9,705 nucleotides of DNA from positions 1-9,705 of the forward strand of contig JAAYFZ010000369.1 in NCBI GenBank assembly GCA_012727965.1. Reading direction: 5' to 3'. The stretch's first letter is position 1. Each line of letters opens with the position of its first letter. Below the pieces are notes generated by a model that saw nothing but the letters and a program-made list of their open reading frames with translations, searched no databases and was not told where the DNA came from. Below, one piece after another: positions 1-6,300 of this stretch. The translations under genes were made by a program, and so were the position numbers. Source of the stretch: Clostridiaceae bacterium. GTDB lineage: Bacteria; Bacillota; Clostridia; Saccharofermentanales; UBA5734.

Positions 1-1328
1 CATTAGGACCATGGATTCTTGTCAATTTATTCGCAGCTGCTGCCAGCTGGCTTACATATAGCCTGATTCCTGAAGGAATGATTGCGCTTCAGATGATGCT
101 TCCTATAGCTATGATCGCGGTAATTATTCTAGTTGATATCTATTACCTTTTGCTTCCTTTTTTACTGCGCGGTCTTGATCGATACCTGTTTGTACTTTTG
201 CTTTTTTTGCTTGCTTTCGGCATAGTAGTTCAAACGAGACTGTCGGGCATGCTGAGCGAAGGCGTCTTAAGAGCTTCTGATATGGCTGCTTCTGGTGATA
301 CTGAAGCTATGACCCAGCTTGCTGAATTTTCTGATAAGATAATAAATGGCCTTAAATCACAGGGCGTTTCCATAGCATTAGGCTTGCTTCTGCTCCCGCT
401 AATTGTTATTTTAGTTGCCAGATCGAGGATTCTGGAGCCGCTTGCTGTACTTTGTGCTGTCTTAACTCCGGCGCTTCTTGCTGCTACGCTTATTTTCGGC
501 CATGGCAGTGATCAGCATGGCGCGACTCTATGGATTTCGGTTGGAGGGATGTCGCTGCAGCTGACCGAATTTGCGAAAATTACATACGTTATAGTTCTTG
601 CTTCCTTCTTCAAAGTCAGGCCATCTAAAAACATCCAGCTTATTTTCGCGTTTTGGGCAGCTATCGTATTTATGTTGATTATGCTGCTGCCTGATCTGGG
701 AATGGTCATGATATTACTTCCAGTCACTCTTGTTGTTTATGTTGTTATGACTTCTGAGTACCTTACGGCTCTTCTGATCATGGTTTCAGGCATTGCTGTT
801 TCAGTTTCTGCATATTCATTCTTCCCTCATGTACAACGTCGTCTGGCCGGTTGGACGACTCTCTGGCAGGAGGTAAACGATAGTAATCGGCAGATAGTTT
901 ATGGTCTGCAGGCAGTTGCCAGAGGAGGACTAATCGGTCGCGGCCTTGGTAATGGCAGCCCTGGAGGAATACCTCTTGTTTCATCTGATATGGTTTTCGC
1001 TATCATCTGTGAAGAGTTCGGTATGATCGGGGCTCTGACTATTGTTGCACTTTTTATTGTTATCTGGTTGCGATCGGCTCGTGTGACTGTTATCGCCGGT
1101 GATGGCTTCACATCAAGTCTTGCGCTCGCTGCAGGCACGATGTTCTTTGTCGAGGCTGCAGTCGTGATGGCTGGAGTAACCGGAATAATTCCGCTCACTG
1201 GTGTAACTTTGCCCTTTATATCAGAAGGCGGAAGCTCGCTCTTGGCAAAAATTTTGTTGATGGCCTTGCTTATGGGCTTGTCAGCGAGAAGAACCGGTCA
1301 GCCTAAGCTTGGCAGACACAGTCTGTGA
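1..1328 (+). CDS. SEDS-family (FtsW/RodA/SpoVE) peptidoglycan glycosyltransferase, 5' end missing
   Basis: SEDS proteins are polytopic membrane enzymes that polymerise lipid II into glycan strands together with a class B PBP. The frame is open from base 3 to the stop at 1326-1328 (441 visible codons), so the ATG at 78 is internal, inside a membrane-rich region, and the true start is upstream of the window. About a dozen hydrophobic segments can be counted. Family signatures, numbered from the ATG at 78, are Q161-L-T-E164 with FAK following, the YGLQAVARGG...GRGLGNG block at 275-293, the SSDMVFAIICEEFG block at 302-315 and PLTGVTLPFISEGGSS at 372-387. Two usually conserved positions differ: QLTE where QPSE is common, and SEGGSS where SYGGSS is common. 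The PBP gene follows after 12 nt, as in the RodA-PbpA pairs of clostridia and actinobacteria, which often also have an FHA-protein gene upstream. Whether it serves division, elongation or sporulation cannot be read from the sequence. Confidence 0.93.
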   Translation, partial: LGPWILVNLFAAAASWLTYSLIPEGMIALQMMLPIAMIAVIILVDIYYLLLPFLLRGLDRYLFVLLLFLLAFGIVVQTRLSGMLSEGVLRASDMAASGDTEAMTQLAEFSDKIINGLKSQGVSIALGLLLLPLIVILVARSRILEPLAVLCAVLTPALLAATLIFGHGSDQHGATLWISVGGMSLQLTEFAKITYVIVLASFFKVRPSKNIQLIFAFWAAIVFMLIMLLPDLGMVMILLPVTLVVYVVMTSEYLTALLIMVSGIAVSVSAYSFFPHVQRRLAGWTTLWQEVNDSNRQIVYGLQAVARGGLIGRGLGNGSPGGIPLVSSDMVFAIICEEFGMIGALTIVALFIVIWLRSARVTVIAGDGFTSSLALAAGTMFFVEAAVVMAGVTGIIPLTGVTLPFISEGGSSLLAKILLMALLMGLSARRTGQPKLGRHSL

Positions 1329-1340
1329 GGTAAGCAGAAA

Positions 1341-2741
1341 ATGAAGAAGCTAATTTTTAATCTCAAGGTTTCGCTCATATTATTTCTGTGCCTGGGTATC
1401 GCTCTTACCGGCGGGCTAATCATGCAGCAGTACAGAAGTAAATCGCGTCTTGCTGTAGCTGCAGGTGAGAATCTTATTTCCCTGCGCCAACGCTATGCAC
1501 AGGCAGGTTCTGTAACGGATAGCTCTGGTGAGCTGCTGGCCTGGAGCGAAAATGGCATAAGACATTATCATCAGAATAGTAACCTGGCAAAAGCCGTGCT
1601 CCACACTGTTGGCGATTATACACAGAGGATCGATAATACTATAGAAACACGATATCAACCCGTCCTGCTGGGTACTGATCGCAATTTCTTCCATCAGTTC
1701 TGGCTTGATGTCCAGGGCAAAGGCCTGGGCGGTGATGATGTTGTATTAACTCTAGATAGCAAAATTTCACTTCGAGCAGCTGAGCTCTTGGCAAACAGGC
1801 GCGGTGCTGTAGTTGTAATCAATTATAAAACTGGCGAGATCATCGCTTCAACGAGTACGCCTTCTGTTGATCCCCAGTCAGTAATAGACTATGAGAATAT
1901 TCCGGACACAGGTCTATTTAATCGTGCGCTGCGAGGTTCTTATGCGCCTGGCTCTGTATTTAAGCTGATTACAGCACTGGCATGGCTGCAGTCAGACGAC
2001 TACGATCCAGAATATCATGTGGATTGCCACGGTGAATCTACTATAGATTCTGATTATGCTAATGAAAATGGGGATGGCCATGGACTAGTTTATCTTGAGG
2101 ACGCTATATCCCGGTCCTGCAATGTGTTTTTCGGTGAGCTTGGTGTTAAGGTCGGCAGGGAGGCACTACTTAATACTGCTGCAGGACTTGGAATAGGTGA
2201 GGGATATAATGTTGATCGTCTAACAGGTATCAGCAGCTTTATTGAATGTGAGGAAGATGACCTGCAGCTCTCCTGGCTGGCGATTGGTCAACCGACTGGC
2301 AATAGCCAGTTATCGATGTCGCCAATCGAGCTTGCACGATTTGCCGGGGCAATCGCTAATCAAGGTGTTCTGATGGAGTCTCATATTATTGATCATTTTA
2401 CTGATCCCACAGGACGCGAATATAGGAAGCTGAAGCCTACTGAGGAAAGAAGACTTCTGAATGAAAGAACCGCAGCTAATATTGAGGAAATGATGATCAA
2501 AGCCGTAAAAGAGGGGACAGGCAGCGGAGCTGGCTTTGACCAGTATACTATTGCCGGTAAGACCGGTACGGTACAGGTGGTCGGTCAAGCAAATAACGCG
2601 TTATTTATCGGGTACATTATTGACGAGGATAATCCGCTGGCTATAGCCGTAATTGTCGAGGAGGGCGGATCAGGCGGCGGTACAGCAGCTCCTCTTGCTG
2701 GTGAGATACTGCGGTATGCTGTCAATAGCAAGAGTAACTAG
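1341..2741 (+). CDS. Class B penicillin-binding protein (peptidoglycan transpeptidase)
   Basis: This is a D,D-transpeptidase that cross-links peptidoglycan outside the membrane and probably works with the SEDS protein encoded just upstream. A single N-terminal anchor lies at about residues 11-29. A short N-terminal region follows, with GSVTDSSGELLA at 57-67 matching the usual G-x-I-x-D-x-x-G-x-x-LA entry motif. The transpeptidase domain starts near residue 130. All three active-site motifs are present: S205-V-F-K208 (nucleophile Ser205), S259-C-N261 and K407-T-G409. At 466 residues it is short for class B PBPs because the large dimerisation domain is reduced, and it resembles the mycobacterial PbpA type. 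The Shine-Dalgarno GAGGT at 1327-1331 overlaps the upstream stop codon, which implies coupled translation. The assignment to class B is firm; a specific paralogue name is not. Confidence 0.95.
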   Translation: MKKLIFNLKVSLILFLCLGIALTGGLIMQQYRSKSRLAVAAGENLISLRQRYAQAGSVTDSSGELLAWSENGIRHYHQNSNLAKAVLHTVGDYTQRIDNTIETRYQPVLLGTDRNFFHQFWLDVQGKGLGGDDVVLTLDSKISLRAAELLANRRGAVVVINYKTGEIIASTSTPSVDPQSVIDYENIPDTGLFNRALRGSYAPGSVFKLITALAWLQSDDYDPEYHVDCHGESTIDSDYANENGDGHGLVYLEDAISRSCNVFFGELGVKVGREALLNTAAGLGIGEGYNVDRLTGISSFIECEEDDLQLSWLAIGQPTGNSQLSMSPIELARFAGAIANQGVLMESHIIDHFTDPTGREYRKLKPTEERRLLNERTAANIEEMMIKAVKEGTGSGAGFDQYTIAGKTGTVQVVGQANNALFIGYIIDEDNPLAIAVIVEEGGSGGGTAAPLAGEILRYAVNSKSN

Positions 2742-2775
2742 AGATACATCTGTTGCAATCAACAGGTATTTCTAG
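2738..2775 (+). other. Long RNA hairpin spanning the PBP stop codon
   Basis: The left arm runs from 2738 to 2755 and the right arm from 2760 to 2775, with a four-base loop CAAT. It forms about 16 pairs: CTAGA with TCTAG, one G-T wobble, ATAC with GTAT, a two-base bulge (AT, 2748-2749), then CTGTTG with CAACAG. The PBP stop TAG (2739-2741) lies inside the left arm. No T tract follows (the next bases are AATAATAG), so it does not look like a standard intrinsic terminator. It could protect the upstream mRNA end, mark an RNA processing site, or uncouple translation of the next gene. Confidence 0.6.
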
Positions 2776-2800
2776 AATAATAGAACCATAATAGATCATG

Positions 2801-2808
2801 AAAGAGGT
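2801..2808 (+). promoter_or_regulatory. Ribosome binding site that fixes the start of the DUF3783-like gene
   Basis: AAAGAGGT ends four bases before the ATG at 2813. It lies downstream of the alternative in-frame ATG at 2798, which has no Shine-Dalgarno in front of it. The start at 2813 is therefore preferred. Confidence 0.7.
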
Positions 2809-2812
2809 AAAC

Positions 2813-3454
2813 ATGGACAATAATGAGCTCATTTTGTACTATCTTCCTGAACTGCAGGAGCAGCAAAAGGCGATGGAGGCTGTACTCGAGGAGTTGTCGA
2901 TAAATGGACGAAGGCTGTCAGAGGCTGATCTAAATTTGAGTATTGGCTATCTGGTTGGTATTCCTGGTTGTGAAATGGTTAACGCAGGCTCAGACTATAA
3001 GAAACCTGACAAGAGCTTCGCTGTACTGCATGATCTAAGTGATAGCAGGATAAGTGAGTTTCTTGCTGCTGTCAGAGGTAGAGATGATCTACGCGTTGAC
3101 TTGAAGGCTGTTGTAACTGAGCACAACATGAAGTGGAATTGTATTGATCTGATTGAGGAGCTGAAGCGTGAGCATGAAGTAATGCAGGCTTTTATGTCTG
3201 CTCGTAATGCCCTTAATGCTGCGCGTCAGTGGCAGCAGCTTATTAATGAACAGAACCTGCATGAGCAGTATGGCGTTTTACTGGATGAGCTTAATAGTGT
3301 CATTGACAGCTCTTCTGCTGTGATAAAACGTGGTGAACGAGGAATTGAAATGGAGCTGAGTGACCTGGTTGCCTGTAGGCAGGCACTCGCACAGATATTG
3401 CAGCGGCTTGCAGTACAGCAGGCAGAATCAGAGGGTTTACAGGACGAAATTTAG
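2813..3454 (+). CDS. Uncharacterised DUF3783-like protein with helical C-terminal tail
   Basis: This is a soluble protein of 213 residues from the preferred start (218 from the ATG at 2798), with no signal peptide or membrane segment. The first 125 residues follow the layout I associate with DUF3783 proteins of clostridia: a hydrophobic strand at the start (LILYYLP), a middle LSIGYLVGIPGCE stretch, a second strand (SFAVLHDL, about residue 68), then LKAVVTEHNMKWNCIDLIEELKREH at about 97-122. The last 90 residues are rich in Glu, Gln, Leu and Ala and probably form long helices or a coiled coil. The function of the family is not known to me and none is proposed. It lies co-directionally 71 nt after the PBP gene, with the stop-codon hairpin in between. 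No terminator is seen after it; a promoter for the next unit starts 40 nt downstream. The family match is from memory and needs a profile search. Confidence 0.8.
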   Translation: MDNNELILYYLPELQEQQKAMEAVLEELSINGRRLSEADLNLSIGYLVGIPGCEMVNAGSDYKKPDKSFAVLHDLSDSRISEFLAAVRGRDDLRVDLKAVVTEHNMKWNCIDLIEELKREHEVMQAFMSARNALNAARQWQQLINEQNLHEQYGVLLDELNSVIDSSSAVIKRGERGIEMELSDLVACRQALAQILQRLAVQQAESEGLQDEI

Positions 3455-3494
3455 ACTAACAATGGCTGTTTAAGGATACATTAAAATAATTATA

Positions 3495-3523
3495 TTGATG
3501 ATGAATTATTTATTCTGTATAAT
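3495..3523 (+). promoter_or_regulatory. Sigma-A type promoter of the polyamine genes
   Basis: A -35 box TTGATG (3495-3500, four of six to consensus) and a perfect -10 TATAAT (3518-3523) are separated by exactly 17 bases. Transcription would begin near 3530 and give a leader of about 70 nt before the ATG at 3603. This is the best promoter in the window. Confidence 0.75.
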
Positions 3524-3529
3524 CGCCAC

Positions 3530-3582
3530 TTGCCGGCTCTTTTTATGGCTAGGCAAATTCAGCCGTAACAGCTAGCGTACGG
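3530..3582 (+). promoter_or_regulatory. Possible structured leader with competing stems
   Basis: Within the short leader, TTGCC (3530-3534) can pair with GGCAA (3552-3556), and CCGTA (3563-3567) with TACGG (3578-3582). Alternatively CGGCT (3534-3538) can pair with AGCCG (3561-3565), which would break both. The last stem ends 8 nt before the AGGAGG ribosome binding site (3591-3596). The stems are short, no known riboswitch class is recognised, and regulation is only an inference. Confidence 0.3.
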
Positions 3583-3602
3583 ACTGCAGCAGGAGGTTAA
3601 CC

Positions 3603-4802
3603 ATGAGTAGAGTACTTATCATAGGTGCCGGTGGAGTCGCCGGAGTTGTAGCACATAAATGCTGCCAGAATCCTGATGTTTTTGAAGCGATCTGCATCGC
3701 CAGCAGGACTCTGTCAAAATGCGAAGCCCTCAGGGATAAGCTTGTCGGCGGTAGGACTGAGGTTACGGCAGCACAGGTTGATGCTGATGATACACAGCAG
3801 GTTATTGATCTGATTAACAGCTACAAGCCGGAAATGGTTATAAATGTAGCGCTGCCATATCAGGATCTTACTATCATGGATGCCTGTTTGGCGACAGGTG
3901 TACATTATCTTGATACTGCTAATTATGAGCCGCCTGAGATTCCAAAATTCGAGTATAAATGGCAATGGGCTTATCGTGAGAAATTTGAGAAGGCCGGTCT
4001 GACTGCCTTGCTTGGCAGCGGCTTTGATCCCGGTGTTACTAGTGTTTTCAGTGCCTATGCTCAGAAGCACTATTTCGATGAGATTCATACGATAGATATA
4101 ATCGATGCCAATGCAGGTGATCATGGCTATCATTTTGCCACGAATTTTAATCCGGAGATAAATATTCGGGAAATAACCGCTCCCGGCAGCTATTGGGAGA
4201 ATGGCGAATGGGTGGAAACTGAGCCGCTTGAGATCAAGAAGGTTTATAATTTCCCCGAGATCGGTAACAAGGATATCTATTTGCTTCATCATGAAGAGAT
4301 CGAATCACTGGCGATTAATATAAAAGGAATCAAAAAGATACGTTTTTGGATGACTTTTTCTGAGAAATATCTCACTCATTTGCGTGTCCTCGAAAACGTC
4401 GGTATGACCTCTATAGAGCCGATTGATTTTAATGGTCAGAAGATCGCGCCGATTCATTTCCTGAAGGCTGTATTGCCTGACCCTGCTTCGCTAGGGCCAA
4501 GAACCAAGGGCAAGACAAATATAGGCTGTATATTTCAGGGGGTCAAGGACGGCAAGCCGGTTAAGTATCATGTATATAATGTTTGCGATCATGAGGCTTG
4601 TTACGCTGAGGTTGGCTCGCAGGCTATCTCCTATACGACAGGTGTTCCCGCGATGATTGGCGCAATGATGATGCTGACTGGCAAGTGGCTCAAGCCAGGT
4701 GTTTATAATGTTGAGGAATTTGATCCGGATCCTTTCATGGAGCAGCTCAATAAGCAGGGTCTGCCCTGGCAGGAGAGCTTCGATCCGGAGTTGATCGATT
4801 GA
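3603..4802 (+). CDS. Carboxynorspermidine/carboxyspermidine dehydrogenase (saccharopine dehydrogenase family)
   Basis: This cytosolic enzyme condenses L-aspartate beta-semialdehyde with a diamine (1,3-diaminopropane or putrescine) and reduces the imine with NAD(P)H, giving carboxynorspermidine or carboxyspermidine. Its 399 residues match the family's usual length. The N-terminal Rossmann motif is G8-A-G-G-V-A-G14, with Ala at the third glycine position, and S34-R-T36 follows strand 2; both fit NADPH use. Other family stretches are NVALPYQDLTIMDACLATGVHYLDTANYE (81-109) and GSGFDPGVTSVFSAYA (138-152). An AGGAGG Shine-Dalgarno (3591-3596) supports the ATG. The next gene is the matching decarboxylase, which strongly supports this call over saccharopine dehydrogenase proper. 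The diamine substrate cannot be decided from sequence. No frameshift or missing motif was seen. Confidence 0.93.
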   Translation: MSRVLIIGAGGVAGVVAHKCCQNPDVFEAICIASRTLSKCEALRDKLVGGRTEVTAAQVDADDTQQVIDLINSYKPEMVINVALPYQDLTIMDACLATGVHYLDTANYEPPEIPKFEYKWQWAYREKFEKAGLTALLGSGFDPGVTSVFSAYAQKHYFDEIHTIDIIDANAGDHGYHFATNFNPEINIREITAPGSYWENGEWVETEPLEIKKVYNFPEIGNKDIYLLHHEEIESLAINIKGIKKIRFWMTFSEKYLTHLRVLENVGMTSIEPIDFNGQKIAPIHFLKAVLPDPASLGPRTKGKTNIGCIFQGVKDGKPVKYHVYNVCDHEACYAEVGSQAISYTTGVPAMIGAMMMLTGKWLKPGVYNVEEFDPDPFMEQLNKQGLPWQESFDPELID

Positions 4803-4859
4803 TTGATCATAAGACATAATTCAGTAACAGATCCATTTTAGATATTGACAGTATGGAGG

Positions 4860-4887
4860 CAGGCAAAACCAGGTTTTGCCTGTTTTT
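4860..4887 (+). terminator. Intrinsic terminator or attenuator between the two polyamine genes
   Basis: A perfect inverted repeat of 11 bases around a central A (arms 4860-4870 and 4872-4882) would fold as a 9-bp stem CAGGCAAAA/TTTTGCCTG with a five-base loop. It is followed at once by five Ts (4883-4887). The sequence TTTTGCC occurs twice (4874-4880 and 4884-4890), so the left arm could instead pair with the second copy and absorb the T tract. With no convincing promoter between it and nspC, partial read-through or controlled attenuation is plausible. Confidence 0.8.
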
Positions 4888-4921
4888 GCCAAAATGATAA
4901 AAAGTACAGAGGAGTATAATA

Positions 4922-6061
4922 ATGCCTATAGATTTTACGAAGGTTCCAACACCTTGCTACGTTGTTGATCAGGATCTGTTAATTAAGAACCTGGAGATCC
5001 TTGACTATGTTCAGCGACAGACCGGCTGTCAGATATTACTTGCGTTGAAAGGTTTTTCGATGTTTTCGGTTATGCCGCTAATCGGACAATATTTGCATGG
5101 TATTACAGCCAGCTCACTACATGAGGCTAGACTAGGCTATGAGGAAATGGGTAAGCAGGTTCATATTTATTCACCGGCTTACAATGACAAGGATTTCGAA
5201 GATATTCTTAGGATAAGCGATCATATTGTCTTCAACAGCTTCAGTCAGTGGGAGAAGTATCGTCCGCAGGTCGAGGCTGTTGCTAATAGGCACATATCCT
5301 GTGGATTAAGGATCAATCCTGAGTATTCAGAAATCAGCACGCCTATTTATGATCCGTGCTATACCGGCTCAAGATTAGGAACCACGCTGGAGCATTTTGC
5401 TGGCAGAAGCCTTGATGGTCTAGAAGGACTGCATTTCCACGCTATGTGCGAGCAAAACTCTGACACCCTGGAGAGAATAGTACAGGTTGTTGATGAAAAG
5501 TTTGAACCATATATCAGACAAATGAAATGGATCAACTTCGGAGGAGGCCATCATATAACCAGGCCTGATTACGATATTGAGAGACTGATCAAATCTATTA
5601 AATTTATACAAGACAAATATAACGTTCAAGTCTATCTTGAGCCAGGAGAGGCAATAGCTCTCAATACAGGATATTTGGTATCCGAGGTCCTTGATACACT
5701 CACTAATAATATGGAGCTGGCCATACTGGATACTTCTGCAGCCTGCCATATGCCTGATGTACTTGAGATGCCTTATCGGCCTGAGGTTATTGGTGCTGGT
5801 AAACCAGGAGAGAAGGCCTATACATATAGGCTGGGTGGACCAAGCTGCCTGGCAGGAGATATCATAGGAGACTATTCGTTTGATCAGCCGCTGAAGCCAG
5901 GAGAAAAAATAGTATTCTGTGATATGGCTCATTATACAATGGTCAAGAATAATACTTTTAATGGTGTGCAGCTCCCTTCTATTGCTCTTTACAGCGAGGA
6001 GAATGGACTCAAAATAATCAGAGAATTTGGCTATGAGGATTTCCGTAACAGACTATCCTGA
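4922..6061 (+). CDS. nspC: Carboxynorspermidine (carboxyspermidine) decarboxylase
   Basis: This PLP-dependent decarboxylase (alanine racemase-like fold III) removes CO2 from carboxynorspermidine or carboxyspermidine to give norspermidine or spermidine, the last step after the dehydrogenase encoded upstream. It has 379 residues, the normal length. Visible signatures are the PLP lysine K43 in LLALKGFSMF, H171-F-H173, the phosphate-binding G207-G-G209 in INFGGGHH, E240-P-G-E243, the conserved DTSAACHMPDVLEMPYRP stretch (270-287), the presumed catalytic C309 in GGPSCLAGD, and D334-MAHY. AGAGGAG (4908-4914) lies 7 nt before the ATG. It is separated from its partner gene by 119 nt that carry an intrinsic terminator. 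The active site is intact. Agmatinase, arginine decarboxylase or diaminobutyrate enzymes that would supply the diamine are not encoded in this window. Confidence 0.95.
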   Translation: MPIDFTKVPTPCYVVDQDLLIKNLEILDYVQRQTGCQILLALKGFSMFSVMPLIGQYLHGITASSLHEARLGYEEMGKQVHIYSPAYNDKDFEDILRISDHIVFNSFSQWEKYRPQVEAVANRHISCGLRINPEYSEISTPIYDPCYTGSRLGTTLEHFAGRSLDGLEGLHFHAMCEQNSDTLERIVQVVDEKFEPYIRQMKWINFGGGHHITRPDYDIERLIKSIKFIQDKYNVQVYLEPGEAIALNTGYLVSEVLDTLTNNMELAILDTSAACHMPDVLEMPYRPEVIGAGKPGEKAYTYRLGGPSCLAGDIIGDYSFDQPLKPGEKIVFCDMAHYTMVKNNTFNGVQLPSIALYSEENGLKIIREFGYEDFRNRLS

Positions 6062-6081
6062 GCGCTAAGATTATCGCTTTG

Positions 6082-6118
6082 CTCCGCTTTTGCCAATGGG
6101 TGAGGGCGGAGTTTTTTT
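6082..6118 (+). terminator. Intrinsic terminator after nspC
   Basis: CTCCGC (6082-6087) pairs with GCGGAG (6106-6111). The stem can be extended inward by U-G and U-A pairs, and seven Ts (6112-6118) follow directly. It starts 21 nt after the nspC stop and closes the polyamine unit. Confidence 0.85.
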
Positions 6119-6182
6119 GATTGTTCAGCTAAATAGATCTAAGCTAATGGAGAAATCAGAGCGGTATCAAAGAAATATAACA

Positions 6183-6208
6183 TAATATTAAATATTAGAA
6201 TAATTATT
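6183..6208. promoter_or_regulatory. Two adjacent AT-rich palindromes upstream of the SDR gene
   Basis: TAATATT-A-AATATTA (6183-6197) is a perfect 7-1-7 inverted repeat, and AATAATTATT (6199-6208) is a perfect 10-base palindrome one base further on. The 7-1-7 layout is that of Fur/PerR-type operators, and 10 of 14 arm positions agree with the Bacillus PerR box TTATAATnATTATAA. The surrounding DNA is very AT-rich, so chance is a real alternative. The rest of the 239-nt gap (6062-6300) holds the nspC terminator, a weak candidate promoter and nothing else recognisable. Confidence 0.3.
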
Positions 6209-6217
6209 ACTAAATGA

Positions 6218-6226
6218 TGATAAAAT
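6218..6226 (+). promoter_or_regulatory. Candidate extended -10 promoter for the SDR gene
   Basis: TGATAAAAT is a TGn-extended -10 element (hexamer TAAAAT, 6221-6226). No good -35 box is found 16-18 bases upstream, and several other A/T-rich hexamers nearby could compete. A transcript from here would have a leader of about 70 nt. Confidence 0.3.
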
Positions 6227-6300
6227 AGTATGAAATAGCGTGAATAAGAAATAAATGAATACTAATACATATTGGTTTTTGTATATAAGGAGGATCTAAA

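Noticed and set aside
78..80. ATG as the start of the SEDS gene
   Set aside because: The frame stays open to the left edge and codes hydrophobic, membrane-like residues, so this ATG is internal.
3714..4292. Reverse-strand ORF of 192 codons
   Set aside because: It lies wholly inside the dehydrogenase gene, has no recognisable domain, and the forward product is clearly homologous to a known family.
4792..4809. TGATC/GATCA inverted repeat around the dehydrogenase stop codon
   Set aside because: Only five base pairs with an eight-base loop made of repeated GATT; too weak to call.
4845..4850. Perfect TTGACA as a -35 box for nspC
   Set aside because: No -10-like hexamer lies 16-18 bases downstream; that position falls in the terminator stem.
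4915..4920. TATAAT directly before the nspC start codon
   Set aside because: A transcript would start inside the gene past the ATG; the bases are the spacer between the Shine-Dalgarno and the start.
5420..5932. Reverse-strand ORF of 170 codons
   Set aside because: It is an antisense shadow of nspC with no family features.
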